DNA of 64,000 bases from Amedibacillus dolichus DSM 3991 (GTDB lineage: Bacteria; Bacillota_I; Bacilli_A; Erysipelotrichales; Erysipelotrichaceae): contig NZ_DS483470.1 of NCBI RefSeq assembly GCF_000154285.1, positions 1 to 64,000 of the forward strand. The letters are read 5' to 3'. The notes under the pieces were generated by a model. The model did no database searches. It was given only the letters and a program-made list of their open reading frames with translations, and had not been told where the DNA came from. Below are positions 10,244 to 21,401 of this stretch, piece after piece. Position 1 is the first letter of the stretch. Every line of letters starts with the position of its first letter. The position numbers and the translations under genes were made by a program.

Positions 10244-13200
10244 TGCCAAAGAGAACAGATATTAAAAAGATTTTAGTAATCGGTTCAGGACCGATCGTCA
10301 TTGGACAGGCAGCTGAGTTTGACTATGCCGGAACACAGGCCTGCACCTCCTTACGTGAGGAAGGTTATGAGGTTATTTTGATCAATTCCAATCCGGCAAC
10401 TATCATGACCGATTCGGTAATTGCGGATCGTGTGTATATCGAGCCATTAACCTTGGAATTTGCAAGTCGCATCATTTATAAGGAACGACCAGATGCGGTA
10501 CTTGGAAGTCTTGGTGGACAGACCGGCTTAAATTTGGTTGTAGAATTGGCAGAAAGCGGTATTCTAGATGAGTGTGGTGTAGAAATCTTAGGTACCGAGC
10601 TTGATGCTATTGAAAAGGCAGAAGATCGTGATAAATTCCGTGAGTTGATGTATGAACTTGGTGAACCGGTACCGGAAAGTGTTATTGTGCATTCCGTAGA
10701 GGAAGCAGTTGAATTTGCAAATACCAATGGATATCCGGTGGTTGTACGTCCGGCCTTTACTTTAGGTGGAACCGGTGGAGGCTTTGCGAATAATTTAGAA
10801 GAGCTAGAAGTTATTTGCGAAAATGGTTTAAAGTTATCTCCAGTTCATCAGTGCTTGATTGAACAAAGCATTGCCGGATATAAAGAAATCGAATATGAAG
10901 TTATGCGTGATAATGCAGATAATGCAATTGTTGTCTGCAATATGGAAAACGTCGATCCGGTTGGTATTCATACCGGAGATTCTATTGTTGTTGCACCAAC
11001 CCAGACGCTTACCGATCGTGAATGCGGTATGATGCGTGCTGCGGCATTAAAAATCATTCGTGCTTTAAAAATTTGCGGAGGCTGTAATGTGCAGCTGGCA
11101 CTTGATCCCAATTCCTTTAAATATTATGTAATTGAAGTAAACCCACGTGTATCAAGATCCAGTGCGCTAGCTTCTAAAGCAACCGGTTATCCGATTGCTA
11201 AGTTGGCTGCCAAGGTAGCTGTCGGTTTGACACTTGATGAAATCATGAATCCGGTTACGCAGACTAGCTATGCTTGTGCAGAGCCATGCATTGACTATGT
11301 TGTCGCAAAATTCCCACGTTTCGCCTTTGATAAGTTTCCAAAAGGAGATCGTACGCTTGGTACACAGATGAAGGCTACCGGAGAGGTAATGTCTATCGGA
11401 CGTACATTTGATGAAGCAATTCTAAAAGCTATTCGTTCACTTGAAATGAAGGTTGATCATTTAGAAAAAACAGAAATCAATACTATGAGCCTAGATGCAC
11501 TTTGGGATAAGCTGAAGCAAAACGATGATGAACGAATCTTTGTGATTACTGCTATGATTCGTAAGGGTGTGGATATTGAAGAGATTTTCCAAGAAACCAA
11601 AATGGATCGCTATTTCTTATATCGTTTCCGTTCCCTTGTGGCATTTGAAAAGGAAATCGCTGCACATAAGGGGGATCTCGAAGTCTTATTGGAAGCGAAA
11701 AAGCGAGGCTTTGCGGATAGCTATATCGCACGTGTGTGGTATATGAAAGAAAACGAAATCTATGATTTACGTAAAGAAAACGGTATTACACCGGTTTATA
11801 AGGTCGTAGATACTTGTGCCGGAGAATATGTATCTACAACTCCATATTTATATTCTACTTATGAGCATGAGAATGAAAGTATCGTAAGTGAGCGTGAAAA
11901 AATCATCATTCTTGGTTCCGGTCCAATCCGTATTGGACAGGGGGTAGAATTTGACTATGCTACTGTACACTGTGTAAAAACAATTCGTGAAATGGGCTAT
12001 GAGGCTATCGTTATCAATAACAATCCGGAAACCGTATCGACGGACTATTCGATTTCCGATAAGCTGTATTTTGAACCATTGACAATCGAAGATGTCATGC
12101 ATGTTATTGATTTGGAAAAACCACTCGGTGTTATCGTGCAATTCGGTGGTCAAACAGCAATTAACTTAGCAGATAAGCTGGTAGCTCGTGGAGTAAAGAT
12201 TTTAGGTACTTCGCTAGAAGCTATTGATCGTGCTGAGGATCGTCATGAGTTTGAACAGATGCTTCGCAAATTGGATATTCCACAGCCAACCGGAGATACT
12301 GCTTATGAAGTTGAAAAGGCTATTGAAATTGCGAATCGTATTACCTATCCGGTACTTGTTCGTCCAAGCTACGTTCTAGGTGGACGTGCGATGGAAATTG
12401 TGCATAATGATGAGGATTTACGTGTGTATATGGCGACTGCTGTTCAGGAAATCAGTCATGATGCTCCAATTCTAGTCGATAAATATGTTATCGGTAAGGA
12501 AATGGAAGTTGATGCAATCTGTGATGGTGAGCATGTGTTTATCCCTGGAATCATGGAGCATATCGAGCGTGCGGGCGTTCACTCAGGAGATTCTATTAGT
12601 GTGTATCCGGCACCGACAGCTTCTCAAAAGGTTAAGGATACGATTGTAGATTATGCGATTCGTATCGGAAAAGGATTCCACTTTGTTGGACTGTTCAATA
12701 TTCAGTTTATCGTCGATAAAGATGAAAAGGTATATGTATTGGAGGTAAATCCAAGATCTTCTCGTACCGTACCTTTCTTAAGTAAGATTACCGGTGTACC
12801 GATGTCTTATGTTGCAACACGTTGTGTAATGGGAGAAAGCTTGCAGCAGCAAGGCTATGAGGAAGGCGTTAAGCCGGAATTGAACCGTACTTTTGTCAAG
12901 GCTCCGGTATTCTCTTTTGCGAAGCTGCGTGCAGTTGATACAACCTTAGGTCCGGAAATGAAATCTACCGGAGAAGCATTGGGTGGCGATGTAACACTTG
13001 AAAAAGCATTATATAAAGCCTTGATTGCTAGTGGTGTACGTATTCCTAAACATGGAAACGTATTGCTTACAATCGCCGATAATGATAAGGCGGAAGGTTA
13101 TCGTTTAGCAAAACGCTTTGCGGATATTGGTTATGGTATTTATGCGACAAAGGGTACAGCAAAATATTTAAGCGAACGTGGTTTGTTTGTTCATGCGATT

Positions 13201-13440
13201 GCAAAGCTTGATGAGAATCACGAAAATAATGTTGTAGAATTGATCCGTAAGGGACATGTCAATTATGTTATCAATACGATGAGCATTGCGAAGTCGGTAA
13301 ATGCCGATGGATTTGAGATTCGCCGTGCTGCTGCGGAAAACAATATCAGCTGCTTCACATCACTTGATACTGCCAATGCAATCCTTGCGGTTTTAGAATC
13401 ACAAACCTTTACTACAATTTCCATGAATGAAATGGAGTAG
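10243..13440 (+). CDS. carB: Carbamoyl-phosphate synthase large subunit
   Basis: 1065-residue synthetase that makes carbamoyl phosphate from bicarbonate, ATP and ammonia for UMP (and perhaps arginine) synthesis. The two homologous halves are visible. Each opens with a nucleotide-binding GSGPIxIGQ motif (near residues 14 and 555) and contains an ATP-grasp domain ([16 protein letters not shown] in the first, [16 protein letters not shown] in the second). The last about 130 residues form the MGS-like allosteric domain. Full length with no missing blocks. It begins on the last base of the carA stop. Because CarA appears unable to hydrolyse glutamine, this subunit may run on ammonia. Confidence 0.97.
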   Translation: MPKRTDIKKILVIGSGPIVIGQAAEFDYAGTQACTSLREEGYEVILINSNPATIMTDSVIADRVYIEPLTLEFASRIIYKERPDAVLGSLGGQTGLNLVVELAESGILDECGVEILGTELDAIEKAEDRDKFRELMYELGEPVPESVIVHSVEEAVEFANTNGYPVVVRPAFTLGGTGGGFANNLEELEVICENGLKLSPVHQCLIEQSIAGYKEIEYEVMRDNADNAIVVCNMENVDPVGIHTGDSIVVAPTQTLTDRECGMMRAAALKIIRALKICGGCNVQLALDPNSFKYYVIEVNPRVSRSSALASKATGYPIAKLAAKVAVGLTLDEIMNPVTQTSYACAEPCIDYVVAKFPRFAFDKFPKGDRTLGTQMKATGEVMSIGRTFDEAILKAIRSLEMKVDHLEKTEINTMSLDALWDKLKQNDDERIFVITAMIRKGVDIEEIFQETKMDRYFLYRFRSLVAFEKEIAAHKGDLEVLLEAKKRGFADSYIARVWYMKENEIYDLRKENGITPVYKVVDTCAGEYVSTTPYLYSTYEHENESIVSEREKIIILGSGPIRIGQGVEFDYATVHCVKTIREMGYEAIVINNNPETVSTDYSISDKLYFEPLTIEDVMHVIDLEKPLGVIVQFGGQTAINLADKLVARGVKILGTSLEAIDRAEDRHEFEQMLRKLDIPQPTGDTAYEVEKAIEIANRITYPVLVRPSYVLGGRAMEIVHNDEDLRVYMATAVQEISHDAPILVDKYVIGKEMEVDAICDGEHVFIPGIMEHIERAGVHSGDSISVYPAPTASQKVKDTIVDYAIRIGKGFHFVGLFNIQFIVDKDEKVYVLEVNPRSSRTVPFLSKITGVPMSYVATRCVMGESLQQQGYEEGVKPELNRTFVKAPVFSFAKLRAVDTTLGPEMKSTGEALGGDVTLEKALYKALIASGVRIPKHGNVLLTIADNDKAEGYRLAKRFADIGYGIYATKGTAKYLSERGLFVHAIAKLDENHENNVVELIRKGHVNYVINTMSIAKSVNADGFEIRRAAAENNISCFTSLDTANAILAVLESQTFTTISMNEME

Positions 13441-13444
13441 GCAA

Positions 13445-15095
<1,651 letters not shown>

Positions 15096-15096
<1 letters not shown>

Positions 15097-15791
15097 TGAA
15101 TAAAACGATTGTTGCGCTTGATTTTTCAACACGTGAAGAAGTAATGGAATTTTTGAAAGGATTTCAGGAACCTATCTATGTGAAAATTGGAATGGAATTA
15201 ACCTATGCTTGCGGCTTGGACATTGTGAAAGATGTTCGCGCATTGGGACATCACATTTTCTTAGATTTAAAGCTTCATGATATTCCGAATACGGTAAAAG
15301 GCGGAATGAAGAATCTGGCAAAGCTTGATGTTGATATTGTCAATTTACATTGTGCAGGTGGTATTGAGATGATGAAAGCGGCTATCCAAGGATTAGAGGA
15401 AGGCGCTGTAAATGGAAAACGTCCGCTATGCATCGGTGTTACACAGCTTACCAGTACTTCAAAGGAAGCGATGAATGAAGAATTGGGTATTCCGGGTGAG
15501 GTATTGGATTGCGTTATTAAGTATGCTAAAAATGCGAAGGAAGCAGGACTTGATGGTGTCGTTTGCAGTGTGCATGAAGCGCGTGCCATTCATGAAGCTT
15601 GCGGAAAGGATTTCTTAACGGTTACACCGGGTATTCGGTTAAGTGATGATTCTAAAGATGATCAAAAGCGTGTTGCTACTCCGGCCTTTGCAAAGGAAGA
15701 AGGCTGTGATCATATTGTTGTAGGACGAAGCATTACAAAGAGTGCAAATCCGCAGCAGACATATTTCGATATTGAAGAAATGATGAAATAG
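15096..15791 (+). CDS. pyrF: Orotidine 5'-phosphate decarboxylase
   Basis: 231-residue (beta/alpha)8 enzyme making UMP from OMP. The catalytic Lys-Asp array is in FLDLKLHDIPNTVKG near residue 60, and the phosphate loop TPGIRLS and VVGRSIT lie near the C-terminus. Length and motifs match Bacillus PyrF. It starts on the last base of pyrD and is followed 9 nt later by pyrE with its own aggaggaa SD. Confidence 0.96.
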
Positions 15792-15800
15792 GAGGAAGTC

Positions 15801-16475
15801 ATGGAACAGTATAAACAAGAATTTATTGAATTCATGGTGGATAGCAAGGTTCTAAAGTTTGGTGAATTTACCTTGAAGAGTGGTCGAAAATCACCTTTCT
15901 TTATGAATGCCGGCGGCTATGTAACCGGATCACAGTTGCGTAAGTTAGGGGAATATTATGCAAAAGCCATTCATGATAACTATGGCTTGGATTTTGATGT
16001 ATTATTCGGTCCTGCCTATAAAGGAATCCCATTGGCAGTTGCGACAACGATGGCAATCTCTGAATTATATGGAGTTGATATTCGTTATTGTTCAAATCGC
16101 AAGGAAGAAAAGGATCACGGGGATACCGGCATTTTACTAGGCAGTAAGCTACAAGATGGCGATCGCGTGGTAATTATTGAAGATGTTACAACCTCCGGAA
16201 AATCTATTGAGGAAACTTTCCCAATTTTGAAGGCACAAGCCGATGTGGAAATCAAGGGACTGATAGTTTCTTTAAATCGTATGGAAAAAGGAAAAGGTGA
16301 AATCAGTGCATTAGATGAAATCAAAGAAAAATATGGCTTTGATACGAATGCGATCGTTTCCATGGCAGATGTTGTAGAGCATTTATACAATAAAGAGTAT
16401 AAGGGTGAAATCATTATTGATGATGAACTTAAGGCTGCGATTGATGCATATTATGCACAATACGGAACAAAATAA
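15801..16475 (+). CDS. pyrE: Orotate phosphoribosyltransferase
   Basis: 224-residue enzyme joining orotate and PRPP to form OMP. The PRPP-binding motif VVIIEDVTTSGKSIEE is near residue 120, and the loop GPAYKGIPLA near residue 70 binds phosphate. This is the last gene of the eight-gene operon, so the window holds the whole path from carbamoyl phosphate to UMP in one transcript. The stop is followed within about 10 nt by a hairpin. Confidence 0.95.
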   Translation: MEQYKQEFIEFMVDSKVLKFGEFTLKSGRKSPFFMNAGGYVTGSQLRKLGEYYAKAIHDNYGLDFDVLFGPAYKGIPLAVATTMAISELYGVDIRYCSNRKEEKDHGDTGILLGSKLQDGDRVVIIEDVTTSGKSIEETFPILKAQADVEIKGLIVSLNRMEKGKGEISALDEIKEKYGFDTNAIVSMADVVEHLYNKEYKGEIIIDDELKAAIDAYYAQYGTK

Positions 16476-16481
16476 TTAAGA

Positions 16482-16516
16482 TAAAGGCAGCTTTTATGAG
16501 AAGAAGCTGCCTTTAT
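16482..16516 (+). terminator. Hairpin after the pyr operon
   Basis: AAAGGCAGCTT and AAGCTGCCTTT form an 11-bp stem with a loop of about 10 nt. The T run is short, so termination may be partial. Confidence 0.65.
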
Positions 16517-16579
16517 GAATGATAAAAAGGCATAACAACGAAAAAAAGAAAAGAAATACGAAGAAAATACAAAAAACTA

Positions 16580-16608
16580 TTTACAAAGAATAGAAGTTAG
16601 GGTATAAT
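16580..16608 (+). promoter_or_regulatory. Promoter of tRNA-His
   Basis: TTTACA (16580-16585), a 17-bp spacer and a consensus TATAAT (16603-16608), about 20 bp before the tRNA. Confidence 0.75.
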
Positions 16609-16626
16609 AATACCTGCTTGATACAT

Positions 16627-16703
16627 GGCGAACGTGGTGAAGTGGTTAACACAGCGGGTTGTGGTCCCGTCATGCGAGGGTTCGATCCCCTTCGTTCGCC
16701 CCA
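16627..16703 (+). tRNA. tRNA-His (anticodon GTG)
   Basis: Full cloverleaf. The acceptor stem GCGAACG pairs with CGTTCGC, with an encoded extra G-1 opposite C73 (the His identity pair). The anticodon loop TTGTGGT has GTG at 16661-16663, the T loop reads GGTTCGATCC, and CCA is encoded. It is followed by its own terminator. Confidence 0.96.
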
Positions 16704-16714
16704 TTGAAATATAG

Positions 16715-16741
16715 AATCAAACTTACGGGTTTGATTTTTTT
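16715..16741 (+). terminator. Terminator of tRNA-His
   Basis: AATCAAAC and GTTTGATT form a stem followed by a run of T, 12 nt after the encoded CCA. The remaining bases up to 16867 show no gene. Confidence 0.8.
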
Positions 16742-16867
16742 ATTAAATAAACGAAATTATGTTTTGTGAGCATGGTGTAAATATTTGTTAATTATGCAGT
16801 TTTATAATAACCTATAGCAATCAAGTCGAAAAAGTATGACTGAATGGTTTTATAAGCTATCCTATAA

Positions 16868-16896
16868 TTGTATTTTAAAGAAAAACTTGTTATAAT
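16868..16896 (+). promoter_or_regulatory. Promoter of degV
   Basis: TTGTAT and TATAAT are separated by 17 bp, with the -10 about 20 bp before the start codon and an aagaaggtgat SD after it. Confidence 0.65.
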
Positions 16897-16916
16897 TTTT
16901 AAGAAGGTGATATCCA

Positions 16917-17756
16917 ATGAAGAAGATTGCGTTAATGTGCGATTCAAGTGCAGATATTTCAAAAAAACAGGCGGAAGAGCTTGATATTCATGTGGTACGA
17001 ATGCCAATCATTATTGATGGCAAAGAATATATTGAAGAAGAAACAATTGAAGAAAGTGAAATTATTAAGGCTTTGCGTGAAGGAGTCGTTGTTAAGACGG
17101 CACAGCCGATTATTGGTGATTTAACTAAGATGTGGGACGAATTGTTAAAAGAATACGATGAGGTTTTTTACATTCCTTTAACGTATTCCTTGTCCGGCAC
17201 CTGTCAGGTTGCCATACAGTTGGCAGAGGCTTATGAAGGACGAGTAACGGTATTGCATTCTGAATTTGTGTGCTATCCGACAGTAAAAATGCTTTTGACG
17301 GCAAGAGACATGTTTGACAAAGGTTATACTTGTGCACAGGTAAAGGAAATTTTCGAACGAGATGGCGAATTGCTTGCTATTTTGGTTCCGGAAACATTAA
17401 CTGCATTAAAAAACGGAGGACGTATTTCTCCGGCGGCTGCAGCTTTAGCCGGCTTATTGAAAATTCAACCGTTATTAAACGTGAAGCATGGAGCTATCGA
17501 TTTGGTAGATAAAGTACGAACCTTGAAAAAAGCATACAAGGAAGGTATTTCTTATGTGCTTGATGGTGTAGATCCAAAGGATTATGATTGGATGATCATT
17601 GATGCTGACAATCGGGCGGTAAGTGATGAACTTAAGGTATTGCTTGAAGAAGCAACAGGTCAGCCGGTTGAACAAAGAGAATTTAAAGCGGTTATCATGT
17701 CGCATACCGGTCCCGGTACTATTGGGTTTGGAAGAATTAAGAAGATTAAATATTAA
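16917..17756 (+). CDS. DegV-family fatty-acid-binding protein
   Basis: 279-residue cytosolic protein of the DegV/FakB family. Members bind a fatty acid and, in Gram-positives, present exogenous or recycled fatty acid to the FakA kinase for phospholipid synthesis. The family landmarks are the N-terminal MCDSSADIS (serine contacts the carboxylate), IPLTYSLSGTCQVA near residue 88, the C-terminal MSHTGPGTIGFG, and the intermediate KNGGRISPAAAALAGLL. It is a single gene between two tRNA genes, with its own promoter. No fakA is seen here. Confidence 0.9.
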   Translation: MKKIALMCDSSADISKKQAEELDIHVVRMPIIIDGKEYIEEETIEESEIIKALREGVVVKTAQPIIGDLTKMWDELLKEYDEVFYIPLTYSLSGTCQVAIQLAEAYEGRVTVLHSEFVCYPTVKMLLTARDMFDKGYTCAQVKEIFERDGELLAILVPETLTALKNGGRISPAAAALAGLLKIQPLLNVKHGAIDLVDKVRTLKKAYKEGISYVLDGVDPKDYDWMIIDADNRAVSDELKVLLEEATGQPVEQREFKAVIMSHTGPGTIGFGRIKKIKY

Positions 17757-17911
17757 ATCGGTTAGTGCTTTAGGGTTTTCTTTGTGTAAATCCATAGCTT
17801 GTCTTGGTTGTAAAGAGAGTAACGAAAAAAAGAAAGGCAATATTCTGTAAAAAAGTTATGTGAGGATATTGACTTTCTTGTTTTTATAAGTAAAATTATA
17901 TAAGTAACCTT

Positions 17912-17999
17912 GGAGAGTTGGCCGAGTGGTTTAAGGCACCATCTTGGAAAGGTGGCGTAGTGAAAGCTACCGTGAGTTCGAATCTCATGCTCTCCGCCA
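17912..17999 (+). tRNA. tRNA-Ser (anticodon GGA)
   Basis: 88 nt including the encoded CCA. The acceptor arm is GGAGAGT with GCTCTCC, the anticodon loop CTTGGAAAG has GGA at 17946-17948, a long variable arm is present, and the T loop reads AGTTCGAATCT. The gap from degV to here (17757-17911) contains no gene; a TTGACT near 17869 may belong to the tRNA promoter. Confidence 0.96.
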
Positions 18000-18009
18000 T
18001 GAGTATGAT

Positions 18010-18035
18010 ACGCCTATTGCTTAGGCGTTTTTTTT
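18010..18035 (+). terminator. Terminator of tRNA-Ser
   Basis: CGCCTA and TAGGCG pair around TTGCT, followed by eight T, shortly after the tRNA. Confidence 0.88.
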
Positions 18036-18179
18036 ATACATTAAAGCTAAAGATATGCTTTTGCGAATAGTATAACTTTTATTATCGGGTTTAAGCTTTT
18101 AGAAGAAGTATAAAGCCAATCGGTTTATTAAAAAAGTGAATCGTTCAATACTTTTATCTTATCTTTTCGTATAACCTAA

Positions 18180-18245
18180 TAGGAGGTGATTTTGTCCTTT
18201 CCTGTCGCTTCGGTTATAACCTTATGAGATTTTACATAAGGTTTG
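18180..18245 (+). promoter_or_regulatory. Leader with possible short peptide and hairpin
   Basis: An aggaggtgat SD is followed at good spacing by a TTG-initiated 11-codon frame that ends in TGA. Its end overlaps a perfect 9-bp stem, AACCTTATG with CATAAGGTT, placed just before the SD of the next gene. This could be a translated leader or simply a structured 5' UTR. The rest of 18036-18258 shows nothing else. Confidence 0.35.
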
Positions 18246-18258
18246 GTGAGGTGAGTGT

Positions 18259-18663
18259 ATGCAGAATAAAAAGATCATCATTTTATTTGCAGTGTTTTTT
18301 TCCGTGATTTTTTCACTTATTTATTACTTTTTGTTTACGGTAGCATTTGTTTCACCACAAGATAAAAAAATTGTTTTATATATGAACCAAGTAGGTTTAT
18401 ATGAACAAGCATCTGGTGTGGAAAGTATGATGAAACGTTTGCAGGAGGCTGGGCTGGAAGCGTATGCTTTTGAAAAGGACGGCTTGCAGGCGGTGGTAAG
18501 CGGAGTGAGCCGTAAGGAAAAGGAAACGCAGGCAAATGGAGATAAGCTTTCGCAGCTTCAACAAAACTACATAATGAAAAAGGTAACGATTGAGGATCCC
18601 GAATTGGTAGCTTTGATTGAAGAACATAAAATAGATGAGGTATTGGAAAGGCTAAATGAATGA
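18259..18663 (+). CDS. Membrane-anchored protein with SPOR-like tail
   Basis: 134 residues: one N-terminal membrane segment (about residues 5-30), then an extracytoplasmic part of about 100 residues. The part after the helix (KKIVLYMNQVGLYEQASG, MKRLQEAGLEAYAFEKDGL) reads like a SPOR or related beta-alpha-beta peptidoglycan-binding fold, with a charged helical end. It overlaps radC by 4 nt and sits at the head of the radC-mreCD-minCD group, so a role in cell shape or division is plausible. No enzyme motif is visible. SPOR assignment is by general pattern only. Confidence 0.6.
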   Translation: MQNKKIIILFAVFFSVIFSLIYYFLFTVAFVSPQDKKIVLYMNQVGLYEQASGVESMMKRLQEAGLEAYAFEKDGLQAVVSGVSRKEKETQANGDKLSQLQQNYIMKKVTIEDPELVALIEEHKIDEVLERLNE

Positions 18664-19343
18664 AGGTAAAAGAAATGCAGTTGCATCAACGTCCGCGCGA
18701 AAAGGCACTGATGCATGGAATTGAGGCATTAAGTAATCGAGAATTGATTGCTTTGCTACTACGTAACGGTACTCGCAGTCAATCGGTTTTGGAGTTAGCA
18801 GATGAGGTGTTGAACCGATATTCTTCACTTGGAAGCTTGGGACAAGCTTCTTTAACAGAATTGATGGAAATTGATGGAATCAAACAAGCCAAGGCGATTG
18901 AATTACAGGCAGCTTTTGCGCTAGGCAAGCGTATAGCTTTTGATGTTTTAAAGGAAAGTGAAGCTATTTCATCACCACAGAAATTGAGTGAATGGCTGAT
19001 GCAGCAAATCGGGTTTCAGCAGCAAGAGCATTTTTTGGTAGTATTTTTAAATCAGCGCAATCAAATTCTTGCTTATAAAACATTATTTGTCGGTACCTTA
19101 ACATCTGCTAATGTCCACCCACGAGAAATTTTTAAGGAAGCTATGCGTATTGGGTGTGCAAAAATTATTTGTGCGCATAACCACCCAAGCGGGAATCCTC
19201 AGGTAAGTGATGCGGATATTGCGATAACTCAACAGATTATGGAATGCGGACAGCTTGTTTCCATACCGCTTTTGGATCATATCGTTGTTGGAGGCAATCG
19301 TTATGTGAGTTTGAGGGAGGAGGGATATATGCGGGAAATATAA
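18660..19343 (+). CDS. radC: RadC/YsxA family JAB-domain protein
   Basis: 227 residues. The N-terminal half holds a helix-hairpin-helix region (LMEIDGIKQAKAIELQAA). The C-terminal half is a JAB/MPN metal domain with CAHNHPSGNPQVSDAD near residue 170, which supplies the His-x-His, Ser and Asp of the JAMM motif. The biochemical role of the RadC family is unsettled; the name dates from a DNA-repair phenotype. Its place directly before the mre and min genes is conserved in Firmicutes. Here mreB, which usually separates radC from mreC, is absent. Confidence 0.9.
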   Translation: MKVKEMQLHQRPREKALMHGIEALSNRELIALLLRNGTRSQSVLELADEVLNRYSSLGSLGQASLTELMEIDGIKQAKAIELQAAFALGKRIAFDVLKESEAISSPQKLSEWLMQQIGFQQQEHFLVVFLNQRNQILAYKTLFVGTLTSANVHPREIFKEAMRIGCAKIICAHNHPSGNPQVSDADIAITQQIMECGQLVSIPLLDHIVVGGNRYVSLREEGYMREI

Positions 19344-19402
19344 AGTCTTTCTTACAAAAATGCAGAAGTGATTGAACTATTGCGAGATACCCTTTATAAT
19401 AA

Positions 19403-20266
19403 ATGCGAAAGAAATCGGGTGATCAGGTGTCAAAATTTAATCGTTTGCAAAAAATTATCCTAGGTGTCATTATCACCTTTTTAACGTTAGGGATTATCTT
19501 GCGTGTCGTTAGCGGTTCTACAACCGGTAATTTTATTTATGATGGTATTAGTATGTTGAAGTATTCTATGATAGATTATCCTTTACAAACCATACGAGGC
19601 TTTACAACGGATTTTGCTAATTTGTGGCAGGTACATGAAGAAAATGATCAACTGCGTTATGAATTGAGTAAAAATCCGTCCTATAAAGCGAAATACGAAA
19701 ACGAGAAAGCGAAAAATGAGGAACTTAGCAAAGCACTTAAAATAAGTGATGAGGACGAACGTTTTTCTCACACATGGGCAAATGTTATTGATCGTGATGT
19801 TACTACATGGAATAATACCATTACAATTGATGTAGGAGAAAAAGATGGAATCCAAAAGGATCAGGCTGTTGTCAGCGTTGAGGGCTTGATTGGAAAGGTT
19901 GTCGAGGTTTCAAAATATACAAGCAAGGTAAAGCTTTTAACCTCTGAAGACAAATTAAATACTGTTTCGATTAAGGTGTTAGATGAAGATGGAAATGCCA
20001 GCATGGGGATTTTAGAGAGCTATGATGTAGGAAAGGGACGCTATGTCATTACTTTGTTTGATGAAGGTGCTGAAATAAAAAAAGGAATGACAGTCATGAC
20101 CTCCGGTAACGGTGGAGTATATCCAAGCGGTCTGTTGATTGGTGAGGTGGAAAGTGTGCAGGCATTGATCAGTCAAACAGGGCAGACGATTTATGCAAAG
20201 CCGATAAAAAACTTCCAATCCTTTGAATATGTTTCCGTTGTTGTACCAAAGGGTGATGCATCATGA
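19403..20266 (+). CDS. mreC: Rod shape-determining protein MreC
   Basis: 287 residues: a short cytoplasmic start, one membrane segment (about 18-38), a coiled coil (about 70-112, rich in Glu/Lys/Asn), then the extracytoplasmic beta domain containing VEGLIGKVVEVSKYTSKVKLLTSED and SGNGGVYPSGLLIGEVESV, both characteristic of MreC. It scaffolds the elongasome with MreD and the cell-wall synthases. Translation may start at the ATG given or at GTG 19427, which has a good gggtgatcag SD. It overlaps mreD by 4 nt. Confidence 0.92.
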   Translation: MRKKSGDQVSKFNRLQKIILGVIITFLTLGIILRVVSGSTTGNFIYDGISMLKYSMIDYPLQTIRGFTTDFANLWQVHEENDQLRYELSKNPSYKAKYENEKAKNEELSKALKISDEDERFSHTWANVIDRDVTTWNNTITIDVGEKDGIQKDQAVVSVEGLIGKVVEVSKYTSKVKLLTSEDKLNTVSIKVLDEDGNASMGILESYDVGKGRYVITLFDEGAEIKKGMTVMTSGNGGVYPSGLLIGEVESVQALISQTGQTIYAKPIKNFQSFEYVSVVVPKGDAS

Positions 20267-20820
20267 TGATACATGCACTGTTTGTTGGTTTTTGCTTTTT
20301 ATGTGATGAAATTCTGATGGTGTTATTTCCAAGTGATTTTCTAATGCAGGGACTTTTGTTTGTATCCAATATGGGTTTTTGTGCCATTATGCTGACGGTA
20401 CGTAAATTTGATTGGATCAATACCTGCCTGTTTGCTTTTGGGTTTGGCATGATTTATGACTTTCTATTTGCCAAAGACTTTTTAGTGTATGCAATCGTAT
20501 TTTTGATTGTGGCTGCTTTGTTACGAATTTGGACAAAGCATTTGACCGATACGCTGTTAGAGTGTCTTGTTCTCTGTATTGTTACAATTTTCGTCAAAGA
20601 CTATTTGGTATATTTATATCAGATCGTACAGCGAGCAACGACCTTAACCTTTTTTGAGTGGGCAGCAAGTTATGAATTGCTGACACTACTTGCCAATGCG
20701 ATTTTGGCGATGATCGTTATCTTTTTAATACGGATTAAAGATGATTATTTGGAGGTTAAGGCATTACGGGTACGCAAGGGGGAACGCGTAGAATGGTTCA
20801 GATTAAAATCAAAGCAGTAA
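20263..20820 (+). CDS. mreD: Rod shape-determining protein MreD
   Basis: 185-residue integral membrane protein with about five or six hydrophobic segments and a charged cytoplasmic tail, directly after mreC. Sequence conservation in MreD is low, so the call rests on size, topology and position. It works with MreC in the cell-elongation complex. Its 3' end overlaps the next gene by 28 nt. Confidence 0.82.
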   Translation: MMIHALFVGFCFLCDEILMVLFPSDFLMQGLLFVSNMGFCAIMLTVRKFDWINTCLFAFGFGMIYDFLFAKDFLVYAIVFLIVAALLRIWTKHLTDTLLECLVLCIVTIFVKDYLVYLYQIVQRATTLTFFEWAASYELLTLLANAILAMIVIFLIRIKDDYLEVKALRVRKGERVEWFRLKSKQ

Positions 20821-21401
20821 AGGGAAGCTATCATGTTTTTGCTGTTTATGACGATGCCGATTTATTTTTTGATGAATTAGCACAAAGACTCAAACAATGT
20901 TGTATAAGAACAGCTCGGTTTGAGGCTTTTTTTCATATAGAGAACCTAACACAGAAGGATCTTGTTCGTTTATTTAAGCTTTGTGAACAAATAAATCTTA
21001 AAATTTTAGGTTTTGATGAGATGCCTCAGCCATCAATAGGTATTCATGAGGGAAATCTGCGTTATGCACGCGAATACGAGTTTACAGAGCCGCTTATCCT
21101 ATTCGGTAATATTGAAAAATCGGTATCTGTTTGCGCAAAAGCAAATTTATATGTATTGGGACATGTACAAGGAGTATTGGATTTTTTATATGCCGATTGT
21201 GTATTATATGCTTCTTCTTTATGTGCAAATGTCCGAATCCACGATACAAGATTTCAAAATTTGACAATTTTTTCACCGTGTAAAGTATATTATGAAAAGC
21301 GAGAACTGAAGATTGAAATGGTGAAGGGGGAGAAATCATGGGAGAAGCAATTGCAATTACCTCTGGTAAAGGCGGCGTTGGAAAAAGCAGTGTCGCATTA
21401 A
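20793..21401 (+). CDS. minC: Septum site-determining protein MinC-like
   Basis: 202 residues. The N-terminal half has alternating helices like the FtsZ-inhibiting domain. The C-terminal half (from about residue 95, ILFGNIEKSVSVCAKANLYVLGHVQGVLDF) matches the right-handed beta-helix of MinC with the sequence feature VLGHVQG. It would block Z-ring formation near poles when recruited by MinD. It overlaps mreD by 28 nt, and its last 64 nt overlap the minD reading frame in another frame, an unusually long overlap. Confidence 0.82.
   Translation: MVQIKIKAVKGSYHVFAVYDDADLFFDELAQRLKQCCIRTARFEAFFHIENLTQKDLVRLFKLCEQINLKILGFDEMPQPSIGIHEGNLRYAREYEFTEPLILFGNIEKSVSVCAKANLYVLGHVQGVLDFLYADCVLYASSLCANVRIHDTRFQNLTIFSPCKVYYEKRELKIEMVKGEKSWEKQLQLPLVKAALEKAVSH

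Noticed and set aside
16482-16516. Stem after pyrE considered as a small RNA gene
   Set aside because: Position and symmetry fit a terminator; no promoter precedes it.
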